Notes under the pieces: generated by a model | The model's input: only the letters and a program-made list of their open reading frames with translations | The model's database searches: none | Told to the model about the DNA's origin: nothing | Position numbers and translations under genes: made by a program | Shown here: piece after piece, positions 6,351-15,157 of the stretch | Position numbering within the stretch: the first letter of the stretch is position 1 | Layout of the letters: each line of letters opens with the position of its first letter | Assembly: GCA_045654645.1 (NCBI GenBank) | Contig: JAZONR010000029.1 | Coordinates: 1 to 19,094 of the forward strand | Direction of reading: 5' to 3' | DNA length: 19,094 nucleotides | From: HGM04593 sp045654645 | Lineage (GTDB): Bacteria; Bacteroidota; Bacteroidia; Bacteroidales; Bacteroidaceae

Positions 6351-8489
6351 TTACTTTTCAAGCAGTATCTTCATAAGTTCGCAGGCTGCCTTTGCCACGC
6401 TTGTGCCGGGGCCAAAGATACCCACCACGCCTGCGCGGTAGAGGAAATCATAGTCTTGTGTGGGGATTACTCCGCCTGCAAAAACCATAATGTCGCCGCG
6501 GCCAAGCTTCTCAAGCTCCTCAATGAGTTGCGGAACAAGTGTCTTGTGTCCTGCTGCCAGTGATGATACACCAACGGCGTGCACATCATTCTCCACTGCC
6601 TGACGTGCCACCTCGGCCGGGGTCTGGAACAACATTCCCATATCTACGTCGAAGCCGCAGTCGGCATATCCCGTAGCTACCACCTTTGCGCCGCGGTCGT
6701 GGCCATCCTGGCCCATCTTGGCAACCATAACTCGGGGACGGCGTCCCTCTCTCTTGGCGAACTCATCTGTCAGACGGCAGGCTGTCTTGAAGCTCTCGTC
6801 GTCCTTGCTTTCTGCTGAATACACTCCTGATATTGTTCTTATTACAGCCTTATACCTGCCGGCAACCTCCTCGCAGGCATCTGAAATCTCTCCCAATGTG
6901 GCGCGCAGATGCGCTGCCTCAACAGCGGCCTCCAACAGGTTGCCGCTGCCGCTGTCGGCACACTCGGTTATCTTCTTGAGCGCAGCCTTCACTGCAGCTT
7001 CGTCGCGGCCCTCGTTGTTGCGCTTTAGGGCTTCGAGCTGCTCCTTGCGCACAGCAGTGTTGTCAATCTCCAGAATGTCGATTGGCTCCTCCTTCTCCAA
7101 TACATAGGCGTTGGTGCCAACGATTATCTGCTTGCCGCTGTCGATGCGGGCCTGTGTGCGTGCAGCAGCCTCTTCAATGCGCATCTTGGGAATACCTGTC
7201 TCAATGGCCTTGGCCATTCCGCCAAGCTCCTCAATCTCCTGAATCAGTTTCCACGCTCTTTCGGCAATCTCTTTGGTGAGGCTCTCTACATAGTAGGAGC
7301 CGCCCCACGGGTCAATTACGCGGCAGATGTTTGTCTCCTCCTGCAGGTAGATTTGTGTGTTGCGGGCAATGCGTGCCGAAAAATCGGTGGGCAGGGCAAT
7401 GGCCTCGTCGAGGGCGTTGGTGTGCAGCGACTGGGTGTGTCCCATTGCTGCCGACATTGCCTCAATCACAGTGCGGCCCACATTGTTGAAGGGGTCCTGC
7501 TCTGTGAGAGACCAGCCCGATGTTTGGCAGTGCGTGCGCAGCGCCATCGATTTGGGGTTCTTGGGATTGAAACCTTTGATGATTTTTGCCCACAGCATAC
7601 GTGCGGCACGCATCTTGGCAATCTCCATAAAGGGGTTCATACCAATGCCCCAGAAGAATGACAGGCGGGGCGCGAAGGCGTCAATATCTATGCCGGCCTC
7701 AACACCTGTGCGCACATATTCCAATCCGTCGGCAAGGGTATAGGCCAGCTCAATGTCGGCCGATGCTCCGGCCTCCTGCATATGGTAGCCGCTAATGGAG
7801 ATGGAGTTGAATTTTGGCATCTTTTGCGATGTGTAGGCAAAGATGTCGCCAATTATGCGCATTGAGAATGCGGGTGGGTAGATGTAGGTGTTGCGCACCA
7901 TAAACTCCTTGAGAATGTCGTTCTGTATTGTTCCGGCCATCTCCTCGAGCTTGGCGCCTTGCTCAAGAGCTGCATTTATGTAGAAGGCGAGCACGGGAAG
8001 CACTGCACCGTTCATTGTCATTGAAACAGACATCTTGTTCAAAGGGATGCCGTCGAACAGCTGTTCCATATTTTCCATACAGCATATTGACACACCGGCC
8101 TTTCCCACGTCGCCCACCACACGCTCGTTGTCGGGGTTGTAGCCGCGGTGGGTGGGAAGGTCAAAGGCCACAGAGAGGCCCTTCTGTCCCGAAGCAAGAT
8201 TTCTGCGGTAGAAGGCGTTGCTCTCTTCGGCTGTTGAGAAACCTGCGTATTGGCGTATGGTCCAGGGGCGGAATGTGTACATCATTGAATAGGGGCCACG
8301 CAGGAAGGGCGGGATGCCGGCCGCATACTCCAGGTGTTCCATTCCCTCAAGGTCGGTGGCTGTGTAGAGCGGCTTCACTTTTATCTGCTCGGCTGTCTCC
8401 CAAACTGCTCCGTTGGCATTTTCGGCTGTGCAGCAATCGGTTGCCACTGTGCCGGCGAAAATATCTACGTTGTTGAAATTTCTTCTCAT
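6351..8489 (-). CDS. mutB: Methylmalonyl-CoA mutase large (catalytic) subunit
   Basis: The 712-residue subunit carries the adenosylcobalamin-dependent rearrangement between succinyl-CoA and (R)-methylmalonyl-CoA. In Bacteroidales this leads towards propionate. It closely follows the known family: the substrate-barrel motif FRPWTIRQYAGFSTAEESNA begins at residue 73, Tyr71 occupies the position of the catalytic tyrosine, and SGYHMQEAG contains His236. The C-terminal B12 domain has GQDGHDRG (593-600), so His597 is the expected cobalt ligand, followed by SSLAAGHKTLVP (642-653). Length matches the family. It begins 11 nt after mutA and is surely co-transcribed with it. No MeaB/ArgK chaperone or methylmalonyl-CoA epimerase gene is next to it here. 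Confidence 0.97.
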   Translation of the reverse strand: MRRNFNNVDIFAGTVATDCCTAENANGAVWETAEQIKVKPLYTATDLEGMEHLEYAAGIPPFLRGPYSMMYTFRPWTIRQYAGFSTAEESNAFYRRNLASGQKGLSVAFDLPTHRGYNPDNERVVGDVGKAGVSICCMENMEQLFDGIPLNKMSVSMTMNGAVLPVLAFYINAALEQGAKLEEMAGTIQNDILKEFMVRNTYIYPPAFSMRIIGDIFAYTSQKMPKFNSISISGYHMQEAGASADIELAYTLADGLEYVRTGVEAGIDIDAFAPRLSFFWGIGMNPFMEIAKMRAARMLWAKIIKGFNPKNPKSMALRTHCQTSGWSLTEQDPFNNVGRTVIEAMSAAMGHTQSLHTNALDEAIALPTDFSARIARNTQIYLQEETNICRVIDPWGGSYYVESLTKEIAERAWKLIQEIEELGGMAKAIETGIPKMRIEEAAARTQARIDSGKQIIVGTNAYVLEKEEPIDILEIDNTAVRKEQLEALKRNNEGRDEAAVKAALKKITECADSGSGNLLEAAVEAAHLRATLGEISDACEEVAGRYKAVIRTISGVYSAESKDDESFKTACRLTDEFAKREGRRPRVMVAKMGQDGHDRGAKVVATGYADCGFDVDMGMLFQTPAEVARQAVENDVHAVGVSSLAAGHKTLVPQLIEELEKLGRGDIMVFAGGVIPTQDYDFLYRAGVVGIFGPGTSVAKAACELMKILLEK

Positions 8490-8500
8490 AGCTTCACGGA

Positions 8501-10342
8501 TTAAATATTCAACTTGGCATTGAGGGCCTTGAGGGTCTCAAGCACGTTCGATTTTATGTTTATGAAGTTCACTATTCCGGCTTTCTGCAGCTCCTCGGTG
8601 CACGCGGGGGCACCTGCTACAATGAAGATGGCCTTGTCGCCTATGGCCTCAAAGGCAGGAACGGCATATTCGGCATACTCGTCATCGCTTGAGCACAGCA
8701 CCACAATGTCGGCCTTTGCTGCCATTGCGGCGTTTACACCCTCTTCAATGGTGGCGAAGCCAAGGTTGTCGATAACTTCGTAGCCTGCCGTTGCAAGGAA
8801 ATTGCAAGAGAACTGTGCCCTTGCCTGGCGCATAGCGAGGTTGCCAATGGTGAGCATAAACGCCTTTGGACGGCGTGCGCTGCGCTCGGTGTTCAGGCGC
8901 AACTGCTCAAACTCCTCGGCAAGGCGTTCTGTTGCCAATGTCTTTCCCTGGGGCTCGCCGCAGCCGCAACCGCAGTTGCAGGACTTCTCCAATGGGGTGT
9001 GTCCGTTGGATAGTTCGTTGAAATTGGGGTATTGGTTGGTGCCAAGCAAAATCTCCTTGCGTTTGGCAAGTGCTGTGCGGCGGCTGTTGCGGCTCTCCTC
9101 TACGGCGCTCTGCACCTTGCCCTCTTTGACTGCTTTGTGGAAACCGCCCTCCTGCTCAATGGCAAGGAAGAGTTTCCAGGCCTCGGCGGCTATCGATGCT
9201 GTGAGGCTCTCAATGTAGTAGGAGCCGCCTGCGGGGTCGGCAACCTTGTCGAGGTGGCTTTCGTGCTTGAGAATGAGCTGCTGGTTCTTGGCTATGCGCA
9301 ATGCAAAGTCTGTGGGCTGCTCATAGACACTGTCGTATGGTGTTACTGTTATCGATTCTACGCCTGCAAGGGCTGCGCTCATAGCCTCGGTTTGTGTGCG
9401 CAGCATATTTACATAACTGTCGAACAGGGTGAGGTTGAATGATGATGTCTCGGCGTGGATTCTCATCTTGCAGCTGCAGCGGCATTGGGGCTCATACTGC
9501 TCCACAATCTTGGCCCACAGTGTGCGTGCGGCACGGAATTTGGCTATCTCCATAAAAAAGTTGCTGGAGATGCCCATATTGAATTTCAGTTTTCCTGCAA
9601 CGGCATCAACGGGTATGCCGGCCTCTGTAGCCGAGGCAAGGAATTCGTTACCCCAGGCAAGTGCATAGCCAAGCTCCTGTGTTATGTAGGCTCCTGCATT
9701 GTTGAGATTGTTGCTGTTTACTGCAAAGCAACGGTAGCGGGGCATTGCGGCGGTGGCCTCTGCAAGGGCCTTCATCACCTCGGTGTAGTTCTCGCTTGCT
9801 TTGCCCTTCAGGAGCTCGCGGCCTATCGGGTCATAGTTTATGCTGCCTCGTGTCTTCTCAAGGTTGCAGCCGCTCTGTTTAAGGTACTCGGCCAGCAGGG
9901 TGGCAAACTCCACGACCTTGCCGGCGCATACGTTGAAATTGAGCTCAACGGCTTCGGCGTCAATGCCGCACAGCAGTGTGGGGATGTACTCGGGTGTGAG
10001 CAACTTGCCCTTTACCTTGAAGGCGAGTGAGTCCACTCCTTGTGCAACAAGTTTTTTGGCTTTGGCATTGGCCTGGGCTGCATCGGTGGCCTCTATGTCC
10101 TGGCGCACCAACCATTTGTTGCAGTTTTTGTTGCCTCTGGTGTAGGGGAACTCGCCCGGTGCGGCGGCGTGGCCTTGCGGGAGATCCTCCTTGCGGTAGA
10201 AGGGTTTTACACTGAAACCTTCAGGTGTTTTCCATATCATTTTCCTGTCGTAGTCGGCCCCTTTGAGGTCCTCAACGATTTTTTCTTTCCACTCATCGCC
10301 CGATACCGGCGGGAAGTTGCTGAAAAGTTTCTCCTTTTCCAT
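8501..10342 (-). CDS. mutA: Methylmalonyl-CoA mutase small subunit
   Basis: This 613-residue subunit pairs with MutB in the heterodimeric mutase. It has the same barrel fold, seen in KFNMGISSNFFMEIAKFRAA (252-271), RIHAETSSFNLT (294-305) and DPAGGSYYIESLT (369-381). The B12 domain near residue 493 reads LTIGNLAMRQARAQ, without the D-x-H-x-x-G cobalt ligand motif, as expected for the non-catalytic subunit. Two cysteine clusters are notable: C-R-C-S-C at 287-291, and C-N-C-G-C-G-C at 455-461 in the linker between barrel and B12-like domain. It is the first gene of the mutAB operon, with its own predicted promoter. Confidence 0.96.
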   Translation of the reverse strand: MEKEKLFSNFPPVSGDEWKEKIVEDLKGADYDRKMIWKTPEGFSVKPFYRKEDLPQGHAAAPGEFPYTRGNKNCNKWLVRQDIEATDAAQANAKAKKLVAQGVDSLAFKVKGKLLTPEYIPTLLCGIDAEAVELNFNVCAGKVVEFATLLAEYLKQSGCNLEKTRGSINYDPIGRELLKGKASENYTEVMKALAEATAAMPRYRCFAVNSNNLNNAGAYITQELGYALAWGNEFLASATEAGIPVDAVAGKLKFNMGISSNFFMEIAKFRAARTLWAKIVEQYEPQCRCSCKMRIHAETSSFNLTLFDSYVNMLRTQTEAMSAALAGVESITVTPYDSVYEQPTDFALRIAKNQQLILKHESHLDKVADPAGGSYYIESLTASIAAEAWKLFLAIEQEGGFHKAVKEGKVQSAVEESRNSRRTALAKRKEILLGTNQYPNFNELSNGHTPLEKSCNCGCGCGEPQGKTLATERLAEEFEQLRLNTERSARRPKAFMLTIGNLAMRQARAQFSCNFLATAGYEVIDNLGFATIEEGVNAAMAAKADIVVLCSSDDEYAEYAVPAFEAIGDKAIFIVAGAPACTEELQKAGIVNFINIKSNVLETLKALNAKLNI

Positions 10343-10366
10343 AAAATACAGAGAGTTTAGGTTTTT

Positions 10367-10448
10367 TCAATCCTTTGTTTGTTGTGCACGGTGTTGTGCG
10401 TTGCGAAAGCAAACATAAGCAATAAAATCCGATTTATGCAAGGATTGA
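10367..10448. repeat. 9-bp inverted repeat flanking the predicted mutA promoter
   Basis: TCAATCCTT (10367-10375) is the exact reverse complement of AAGGATTGA (10440-10448). One arm overlaps the predicted -33 element and the other lies in the mutA leader. It could be a paired operator or a coincidence. Apart from this and the promoter, I see nothing else in the 176 bases between mutA and xseB. Confidence 0.3.
10410..10441 (-). promoter_or_regulatory. Bacteroidetes-type promoter for mutAB
   Basis: On the - strand, TATGTTTG (10417-10410) fits TAnnTTTG exactly. A TTG (10441-10439) lies 21 nt upstream of it. Transcription would begin near 10403, about 60 nt before the mutA ATG. The leader is too short for a cobalamin riboswitch. 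Confidence 0.55.
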
Positions 10449-10518
10449 CGGTTTTTTTGCAATAATGTGGTGCTTGGGTGCAGTTGGAACTCTTTGCGGC
10501 GATGTGCGCCCTTTGGCA

Positions 10519-10716
10519 TCACTCGGCCGAGATGTTGTCGAGAATTGTCTTTATCTCTTCATCTACCTTGTGGAGTTTTGTGCGGCAGAAGGTTATCAGT
10601 TCATTTGCTTCGTTGAGCGTGTCTTGCAGCCCGTCGATATCTATTTTGCCGTTCTCAATGTTTGTCATTATCTCCTGAAGGCGGACAATGGCCTGTGTGT
10701 ATGTGAGCTTTTCCAT
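10519..10716 (-). CDS. xseB: Exodeoxyribonuclease VII small subunit
   Basis: The 65-residue protein starts MEKLTYTQAIVRLQEIMTNI, followed by E-N-G-K-I-D-I-D-G-L and a second helix, which is the classic XseB helical hairpin. Several copies assemble with XseA into the enzyme that digests single-stranded DNA from either end to short oligonucleotides. The length is normal. The start lies 9 nt after the xseA stop, so it is the last gene of the mnmA-xseA-xseB unit. I found no convincing terminator behind it on the - strand. Confidence 0.92.
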   Translation of the reverse strand: MEKLTYTQAIVRLQEIMTNIENGKIDIDGLQDTLNEANELITFCRTKLHKVDEEIKTILDNISAE

Positions 10717-10725
10717 AATGGGTTA

Positions 10726-11901
10726 TTATTTAGCAATGGTTGTGAGTTCTCCCTCGGCAAGCGTGGTGTGCACGGTGTCGCCGGGTTTTATCTGTGAGGC
10801 GCTGCGCACCGTCTTGCCGTTTACGCGCGTGATGCTGTATCCAAGTGCCAGAATGTGCTTGGGCGATGCTGCGTCGAGATAGCGTTGGCACAAGTCGAGC
10901 TTGTGGTGTTGCTCCTGCATAAAGAGGGCTGTTTTTACCGGCAGTTGCCCTATGATGGTGCCAATGCGTGTCTTTTCGTTGGTGAGGCGTTGCCTTATAT
11001 TGTTTACAATGTTGCCCATAGTCTCGGTGAGCAAAGACTCGCCGGCAAGCATTGCGTGGATGAGCAGCTCGGCGGCAGCTGTGGGTGTCTTGGCGCTGGT
11101 GTGTGCCACAATGTCGAGCAGGCTTTCGTCGCGTTGGTGTCCTATGCCGGTGATGATGGGTAGCGGAAACTGTGCGCAGTTGTTTGCGAGGTTATAGGTG
11201 TCGAAGCAGTTGAGCTCGCTTGTGGCACCGCCACCGCGTATTATAACAACTACGTCCCAGCAATCGGCGTGCTGTGCAATGCGGTCGAGTGCTGCTATTA
11301 TTCCCTCCTCGACACGGTTTCCCTGCATAGGGGAGGGGAACAGCCCGGTGTAGAAGACAAAGCCATATTTGTTATTCATAAGCTGGTCGCAAAAGTCGCC
11401 ATAGCCGGCTGCTGTGGCCGATGATATTACCGCTATGCGCTGCGGCAACAGGGGAATTTGGAGCTCCTTGTTGAGTCCGATAACCCCCTCCTCGGTAAGG
11501 CGCTTTATAATAAGCTGTCGCTGGCGGGCAATATCGCCTATGGTGTAGGCGGGCTCAATGTCGCACACGTCGAGCGTGAAGCCATAGAGCTCGTGAAAGG
11601 AGACTGTTACCTGCAACAGCACCTTCAGGCCGGCAGTGAATGGCTGCCCTGTCTGCTCAAGGAAATAGGGGCGCAGCAGTGAATAGATGCGTGCCCAAAT
11701 TGTTCCGCGCGCTTTGGCCACCATCTCCTTGGTTGCCTCATCGCGCTGCACAAGCTCTATGTAGCAGTGCCCGGCAGCGGCCTCACGCACTTCGCTAAGC
11801 TCGCCGGTAACCCAGTAGCGCAACGGCATTGCATCGGCCAGTGCGTTACGTGCCATATTATTGAGTGAATAGAGGGTTAGCGGTTCATCAATGTTGTTCA
11901 T
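10726..11901 (-). CDS. xseA: Exodeoxyribonuclease VII large subunit
   Basis: The 391-residue catalytic subunit of exonuclease VII has an N-terminal OB-fold for DNA binding (about 8-120, with Y-W-V-T-G-E-L-S-E-V at 29-38 and G-H-C-Y-I-E-L at 44-50). The nuclease core includes QRIAVISSATAAGYGDFCDQ (154-173), IIRGGGATSELNCFD (220-234) and GIGHQRDESLLDIVAHTSAK (252-271). These match the family's R-I-G/A-V-I-S/T-S, R-G-G-G and G-I-G-H motifs. A helical stretch and a short C-terminal domain follow. It is shorter than the E. coli protein (456 residues), mostly through a shorter helical region. It starts 19 nt after mnmA and precedes xseB by 9 nt. Confidence 0.96.
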   Translation of the reverse strand: MNNIDEPLTLYSLNNMARNALADAMPLRYWVTGELSEVREAAAGHCYIELVQRDEATKEMVAKARGTIWARIYSLLRPYFLEQTGQPFTAGLKVLLQVTVSFHELYGFTLDVCDIEPAYTIGDIARQRQLIIKRLTEEGVIGLNKELQIPLLPQRIAVISSATAAGYGDFCDQLMNNKYGFVFYTGLFPSPMQGNRVEEGIIAALDRIAQHADCWDVVVIIRGGGATSELNCFDTYNLANNCAQFPLPIITGIGHQRDESLLDIVAHTSAKTPTAAAELLIHAMLAGESLLTETMGNIVNNIRQRLTNEKTRIGTIIGQLPVKTALFMQEQHHKLDLCQRYLDAASPKHILALGYSITRVNGKTVRSASQIKPGDTVHTTLAEGELTTIAK

Positions 11902-11920
11902 AGCTTTTACCTGTTATGCT

Positions 11921-13003
11921 TTATGGTAGAATCCATTGGTTTATGCCGCGTTGGTCGGCAATGAAGGCGCCGCCCACAACGGTGTTGTCGCTGTAAAAGA
12001 CAGCCGACTGTCCCGGGGTTATGGCCTGCACGGCGCTGTGAAGGCGCACAATCCAGCGCCCGTCGCCAACAGCTTTCGGTTTGTCGCAAGGAATGGGGGT
12101 GCTGCGGTAACGCACCCTCACCGATAGGTTGTCGGGAATGTCATCTACCCATTGAGGCTCTTCAATGAGCATATATGTGGCGGTCAGTTGCTCCTCGCAT
12201 CCTAACATCACGGTGTTTTTTGCAGCATTTATCTTTATGACATAGGCGGGGTGTCCAAGTGCAATGCCAAGTCCCTTGCGCTGTCCAACAGTGTAGAAGG
12301 GGTAGCCGCTGTGCCTGCCAAGCACACGTCCTTCGCTGTTTACGAAGGCTCCGCCGCTAAAGCGTGTCTCAATGTCGGGAACGTTGGCGCGCAGAAAATC
12401 GCGGTAGTCGCCGGGGATGAAGCACACCTCCATACTCTCGCCTCCATCGGCAATATGCTGCAGGCCGCGCTCTTTGAGATAGTTGAGCACGTCGCTTTTC
12501 TCCCACCCGCCAAGCGGGAATATTACGCGGGAAAGTTGTTCTTGCGTTACTTTCCACAGGAAATAGCTCTGGTCTTTGCGGGGGTCGTCGCCGGTTACTA
12601 TGAAGTAGTGTTTGTTGCCGTCTTTTTCTCTACATTCGCACTTCACATAGTGTCCTGTGGCAATATGGCGGCAGCCGAGCCTGTCGGCCCACTCTTGCAG
12701 CTGTTTGAACTTGACAGTGGGGTTGCAACCCACGCAGGGGTTGGGGGTTGTTCCACCAAGGTAAGCATCGATGAAGGGTTGTATCACAAGGTTGCGGAAC
12801 TCGCTCCGCACATCGGCTATGTGGTGCGGAATTCCAAGGCGCATTGCCAGTGCCGCCGCTTCATTGGCTGCGCGCACACCGGCATCGCAGGTGATGAGGG
12901 TGAGGCCCTCTACACGGTAGCCCTGCTCAAGCAGCATTGTGCACACAGCTGTGCTGTCTATTCCGCCGCTCATTCCAACAAGTACACTTTCAGTTTCAGA
13001 CAT
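11921..13003 (-). CDS. mnmA: tRNA-specific 2-thiouridylase
   Basis: This 360-residue enzyme installs the 2-thio group on U34 of Lys, Glu and Gln tRNAs using ATP and a relayed sulfur. The PP-loop is GMSGGIDSTAV (10-20). The nucleophilic cysteine should be Cys93 in NPCVGCNPTVKFK, and the second active-site cysteine is Cys194 in MEVCFIPGDYRDFL. The tRNA-binding and beta-barrel parts follow (FYTVGQRKGLGIALG in the middle, ITPGQSAVFY near the C terminus). Cys90 is an extra cysteine near the nucleophile. Bacteroidales often carry more than one mnmA paralogue, so this may be one of a set. It heads the mnmA-xseA-xseB unit and diverges from the MATE pump gene across 146 nt. Confidence 0.95.
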   Translation of the reverse strand: MSETESVLVGMSGGIDSTAVCTMLLEQGYRVEGLTLITCDAGVRAANEAAALAMRLGIPHHIADVRSEFRNLVIQPFIDAYLGGTTPNPCVGCNPTVKFKQLQEWADRLGCRHIATGHYVKCECREKDGNKHYFIVTGDDPRKDQSYFLWKVTQEQLSRVIFPLGGWEKSDVLNYLKERGLQHIADGGESMEVCFIPGDYRDFLRANVPDIETRFSGGAFVNSEGRVLGRHSGYPFYTVGQRKGLGIALGHPAYVIKINAAKNTVMLGCEEQLTATYMLIEEPQWVDDIPDNLSVRVRYRSTPIPCDKPKAVGDGRWIVRLHSAVQAITPGQSAVFYSDNTVVGGAFIADQRGINQWILP

Positions 13004-13149
13004 ATCTCCGCAATTTGATAAATTTATATGACACCGCTCAATCAGTCAAAAAAAATGACTATTTTTGCAGCAGTGTTTCAGTGTGTTGGCACATTGTTTA
13101 TACAAAGGTATATTTTTTTTGTTGCCTCGAGGTAATATTTACAAAAATT
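13004..13149. promoter_or_regulatory. Divergent promoter region between mnmA and the MATE gene
   Basis: The + strand has TATTTTTG at 13060-13067, an exact TAnnTTTG, pointing to the MATE gene. The - strand has TACCTTTG (13110-13103), also exact, pointing to mnmA. Neither has a convincing TTG at -33 spacing, so these calls are tentative. A small inverted repeat, AGTCA (13044-13048) and TGACT (13056-13060), separated by A's, lies just before the + strand element. Confidence 0.35.
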
Positions 13150-14526
13150 ATGAGCAATACAACGATAAAAAAAGTTCCCACAGAGCTTGGTACGGAAAAG
13201 GTAAGTAAGCTGTTGATGCAATATGCTATTCCCGCTATTATTGCGCAGATTGCAGCATCGCTCTACAATATGATTGACAGTGCTTTCATCGGGCACATCC
13301 CCAATGTGGGCGCCGAGGCTATATCGGGCCTTGCCACAACCTTCCCGTTTATGAACCTGTCGGCCGCCTTCGGTGCAATGATTGGCGTGGGCGGTGCAAC
13401 TATGCTCTCGGTGAGGTTGGGACAGCGTGATTATGATTCTGCAAAGAGTATTCTTGGCAATCTTGTTACGCTCAACATTATGGTGGGTGTGGTGTTTGCC
13501 ACAATATCATTCATTTTCCTTGATGAGATATTGATGTTCTTTGGAGCAAGCGAGAATACACTGCCTTTTGCCCGAGATTTTATGGAGGTTATTCTGCTTG
13601 GAAATGTTGTTACACACCTCTATTTTGGTATAAATGCGGCATTGCGTGCATCGGGACACCCTCAGCAGGCAATGTATGCAACGATATTGACGGTGGTTAT
13701 GAATGTTGTTCTGGCTCCCATATTTATCTTTGTCTTCGGGTGGGGAATACGCGGTGCGGCCCTTGCAACAATACTGGCGCAGTGCACCACATTGGTTTGG
13801 CAGACAAGGTTGCTGAGCAACCCCAACGAACTGTTGCATCTTCAACGTGGTATATATAAGCTGAAAAGCAGCATAGTGAAGGGTATATTGAGCATCGGTA
13901 TGTCGCCTTTCCTCATTAACGCAGCAGCCTGTATGGTGGTTATCATCATCAATAAGGGTTTGCGCAGCAACAGTGATAACGGCGACCTGTCGATAGCTGC
14001 CTATGGAATATCGAACCGTATGCAGTTTATCTTTGTGATGATTGTGCTTGGCCTCACGCAGGGAATGCAGCCCATTGTGGGTTATAACTATGGTGCCAAG
14101 CGCACCGACAGGGTGAAAAAGGTTTTGACACTTACAATTTTGTGGGCTACGTTGGTAACAACTGTGGGTTTTGTGGTGTGTGAGTTCATCCCCGACCTTG
14201 TGGCACGTATCTTTACCACTGATTCTGCACTGATAGAGAAGGCTTCGTGGGCAATGCGTGTGATGTCGGTCTTTATGCCGGTTATTGGTTTTCAGCTTGT
14301 TACTACAAACTTTTTCCAAAGCATTGGAAAGGTGAACAGGTCTATATTCCTTTCACTGACCCGTCAGGTGCTGATGCTTATACCGCTGCTGCTCGTTTTG
14401 CCTCTCTATCTTGGTGAGAATGGGGTTTGGTACAGTATGCCTATATCTGATATTGTGGCTGCTATGCTGACGGTGGTGATGCTTATATTGCAATTCAGGG
14501 AGTGGAAACGTGAAAAAAACAAATAA
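13150..14526 (+). CDS. MATE family multidrug/cation efflux transporter
   Basis: I chose the ATG at 13150 (458 residues, MSNTTIKKVPTELGTEKVSK) because the conserved MATE start, LLMQYAIPAIIAQ, follows directly. The open frame extends upstream to 12937, but those residues are unlike the family and overlap mnmA on the other strand. About 12 hydrophobic segments fit the two six-helix bundles. Typical motifs include NMIDSAFIGH near residue 40, MLSVRLGQRD near 84, and GMQPIVGYNYGAKR (about 305-318), the repeat-related motif of the second bundle. It should exchange organic cations or drugs for Na+ or H+ across the inner membrane. The substrate cannot be read from sequence. Ten bases separate it from the kinase-like gene. 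Confidence 0.92.
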   Translation: MSNTTIKKVPTELGTEKVSKLLMQYAIPAIIAQIAASLYNMIDSAFIGHIPNVGAEAISGLATTFPFMNLSAAFGAMIGVGGATMLSVRLGQRDYDSAKSILGNLVTLNIMVGVVFATISFIFLDEILMFFGASENTLPFARDFMEVILLGNVVTHLYFGINAALRASGHPQQAMYATILTVVMNVVLAPIFIFVFGWGIRGAALATILAQCTTLVWQTRLLSNPNELLHLQRGIYKLKSSIVKGILSIGMSPFLINAAACMVVIIINKGLRSNSDNGDLSIAAYGISNRMQFIFVMIVLGLTQGMQPIVGYNYGAKRTDRVKKVLTLTILWATLVTTVGFVVCEFIPDLVARIFTTDSALIEKASWAMRVMSVFMPVIGFQLVTTNFFQSIGKVNRSIFLSLTRQVLMLIPLLLVLPLYLGENGVWYSMPISDIVAAMLTVVMLILQFREWKREKNK

Positions 14527-14536
14527 CATCTGACTT

Positions 14537-15157
14537 ATGAAACATTTTGTCATAACCATTGGCCGTCAGCTTGGAAGCGGCGGCAAGGAGATTGCAGAGA
14601 AACTTGCCCGTGAGTTGGGTGTAAAGGTCTATGATAAGGCCTTGCTGCAGGCGGCTGCTTGCGAGAGTGGTATTGATGCTTCTATGTTTGAGCAGGCCGA
14701 TGAGAGAGAGTCGAACTCGCTGTTCGGCAACCTTTTCAGTATTCACGGCTCTATATCGGAGTATTTTGCGGGGGCAAACTTCATTGACAGCGACAAGCTT
14801 TTTGAGATTCAGAGCGAGGTTATACGTGATATTGCGCAGAATGAGAGTTGTGTGATTGTGGGCCGCTGTGCCGAGTATGTGCTGCGCGACCACGAATCGA
14901 AATTGAGTATCTTTATAACTGCCGACTTGTGCGACCGCGTGGAGCGCGTGATGAGTAGCGAGGGGCTGGGCAGTGAGGCTGCGGCCGAATTCATTGAGAA
15001 GGGCGACAAGAAACGACGCTCCTATCACGACTATTATGCAACGACACAGTGGGGCGAGGCTCACTGCTACGATGTCTGTGTAAACTCTTCGCGTCTTGGC
15101 GTTGAGGGTACAGTGGAGTTTCTTAAGTCATTTGTGGCAAGGCACTTTGCCTTATGA
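14537..15157 (+). CDS. Cytidylate-kinase-like protein (Cytidylate_kin2 type)
   Basis: The 206-residue protein begins MKHFVITIGRQLGSGGKEIA, a variant P-loop (G-R-Q-x-G-S-G-G-K, residues 9-17) typical of the cytidylate kinase-like family and distinct from housekeeping Cmk. Further family features are IVGRCAEYVLRDH (about 107-119), ITADLCDRVERVM and the basic KGDKKRRSYHDYYATTQWG segment near residues 155-173. It is probably a soluble nucleotide-binding protein. The natural substrate is not established, so NMP kinase activity is a guess. It lies 10 nt behind the MATE gene and overlaps the next gene by 4 nt (ATGA), which suggests translational coupling. Confidence 0.85.
   Translation: MKHFVITIGRQLGSGGKEIAEKLARELGVKVYDKALLQAAACESGIDASMFEQADERESNSLFGNLFSIHGSISEYFAGANFIDSDKLFEIQSEVIRDIAQNESCVIVGRCAEYVLRDHESKLSIFITADLCDRVERVMSSEGLGSEAAAEFIEKGDKKRRSYHDYYATTQWGEAHCYDVCVNSSRLGVEGTVEFLKSFVARHFAL

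Noticed and set aside
10343..10518. A cobalamin riboswitch upstream of the B12-dependent mutA.
   Set aside because: The predicted leader is about 60 nt and no B12-box-like sequence was seen; such riboswitches are about 200 nt.
10520..10529. The palindrome CTCGGCCGAG at the end of xseB as a terminator.
   Set aside because: It lies inside the coding region, has no loop and no T-run behind it on the - strand.
12937..13149. A 71-codon N-terminal extension of the MATE protein.
   Set aside because: Overlaps mnmA on the other strand, resembles no MATE N terminus, and the family start follows the ATG at 13150.
13507..14319. A 270-codon - strand frame opposite the MATE gene.
   Set aside because: Gln/His/Cys-rich composition typical of the complement of a membrane-protein gene.
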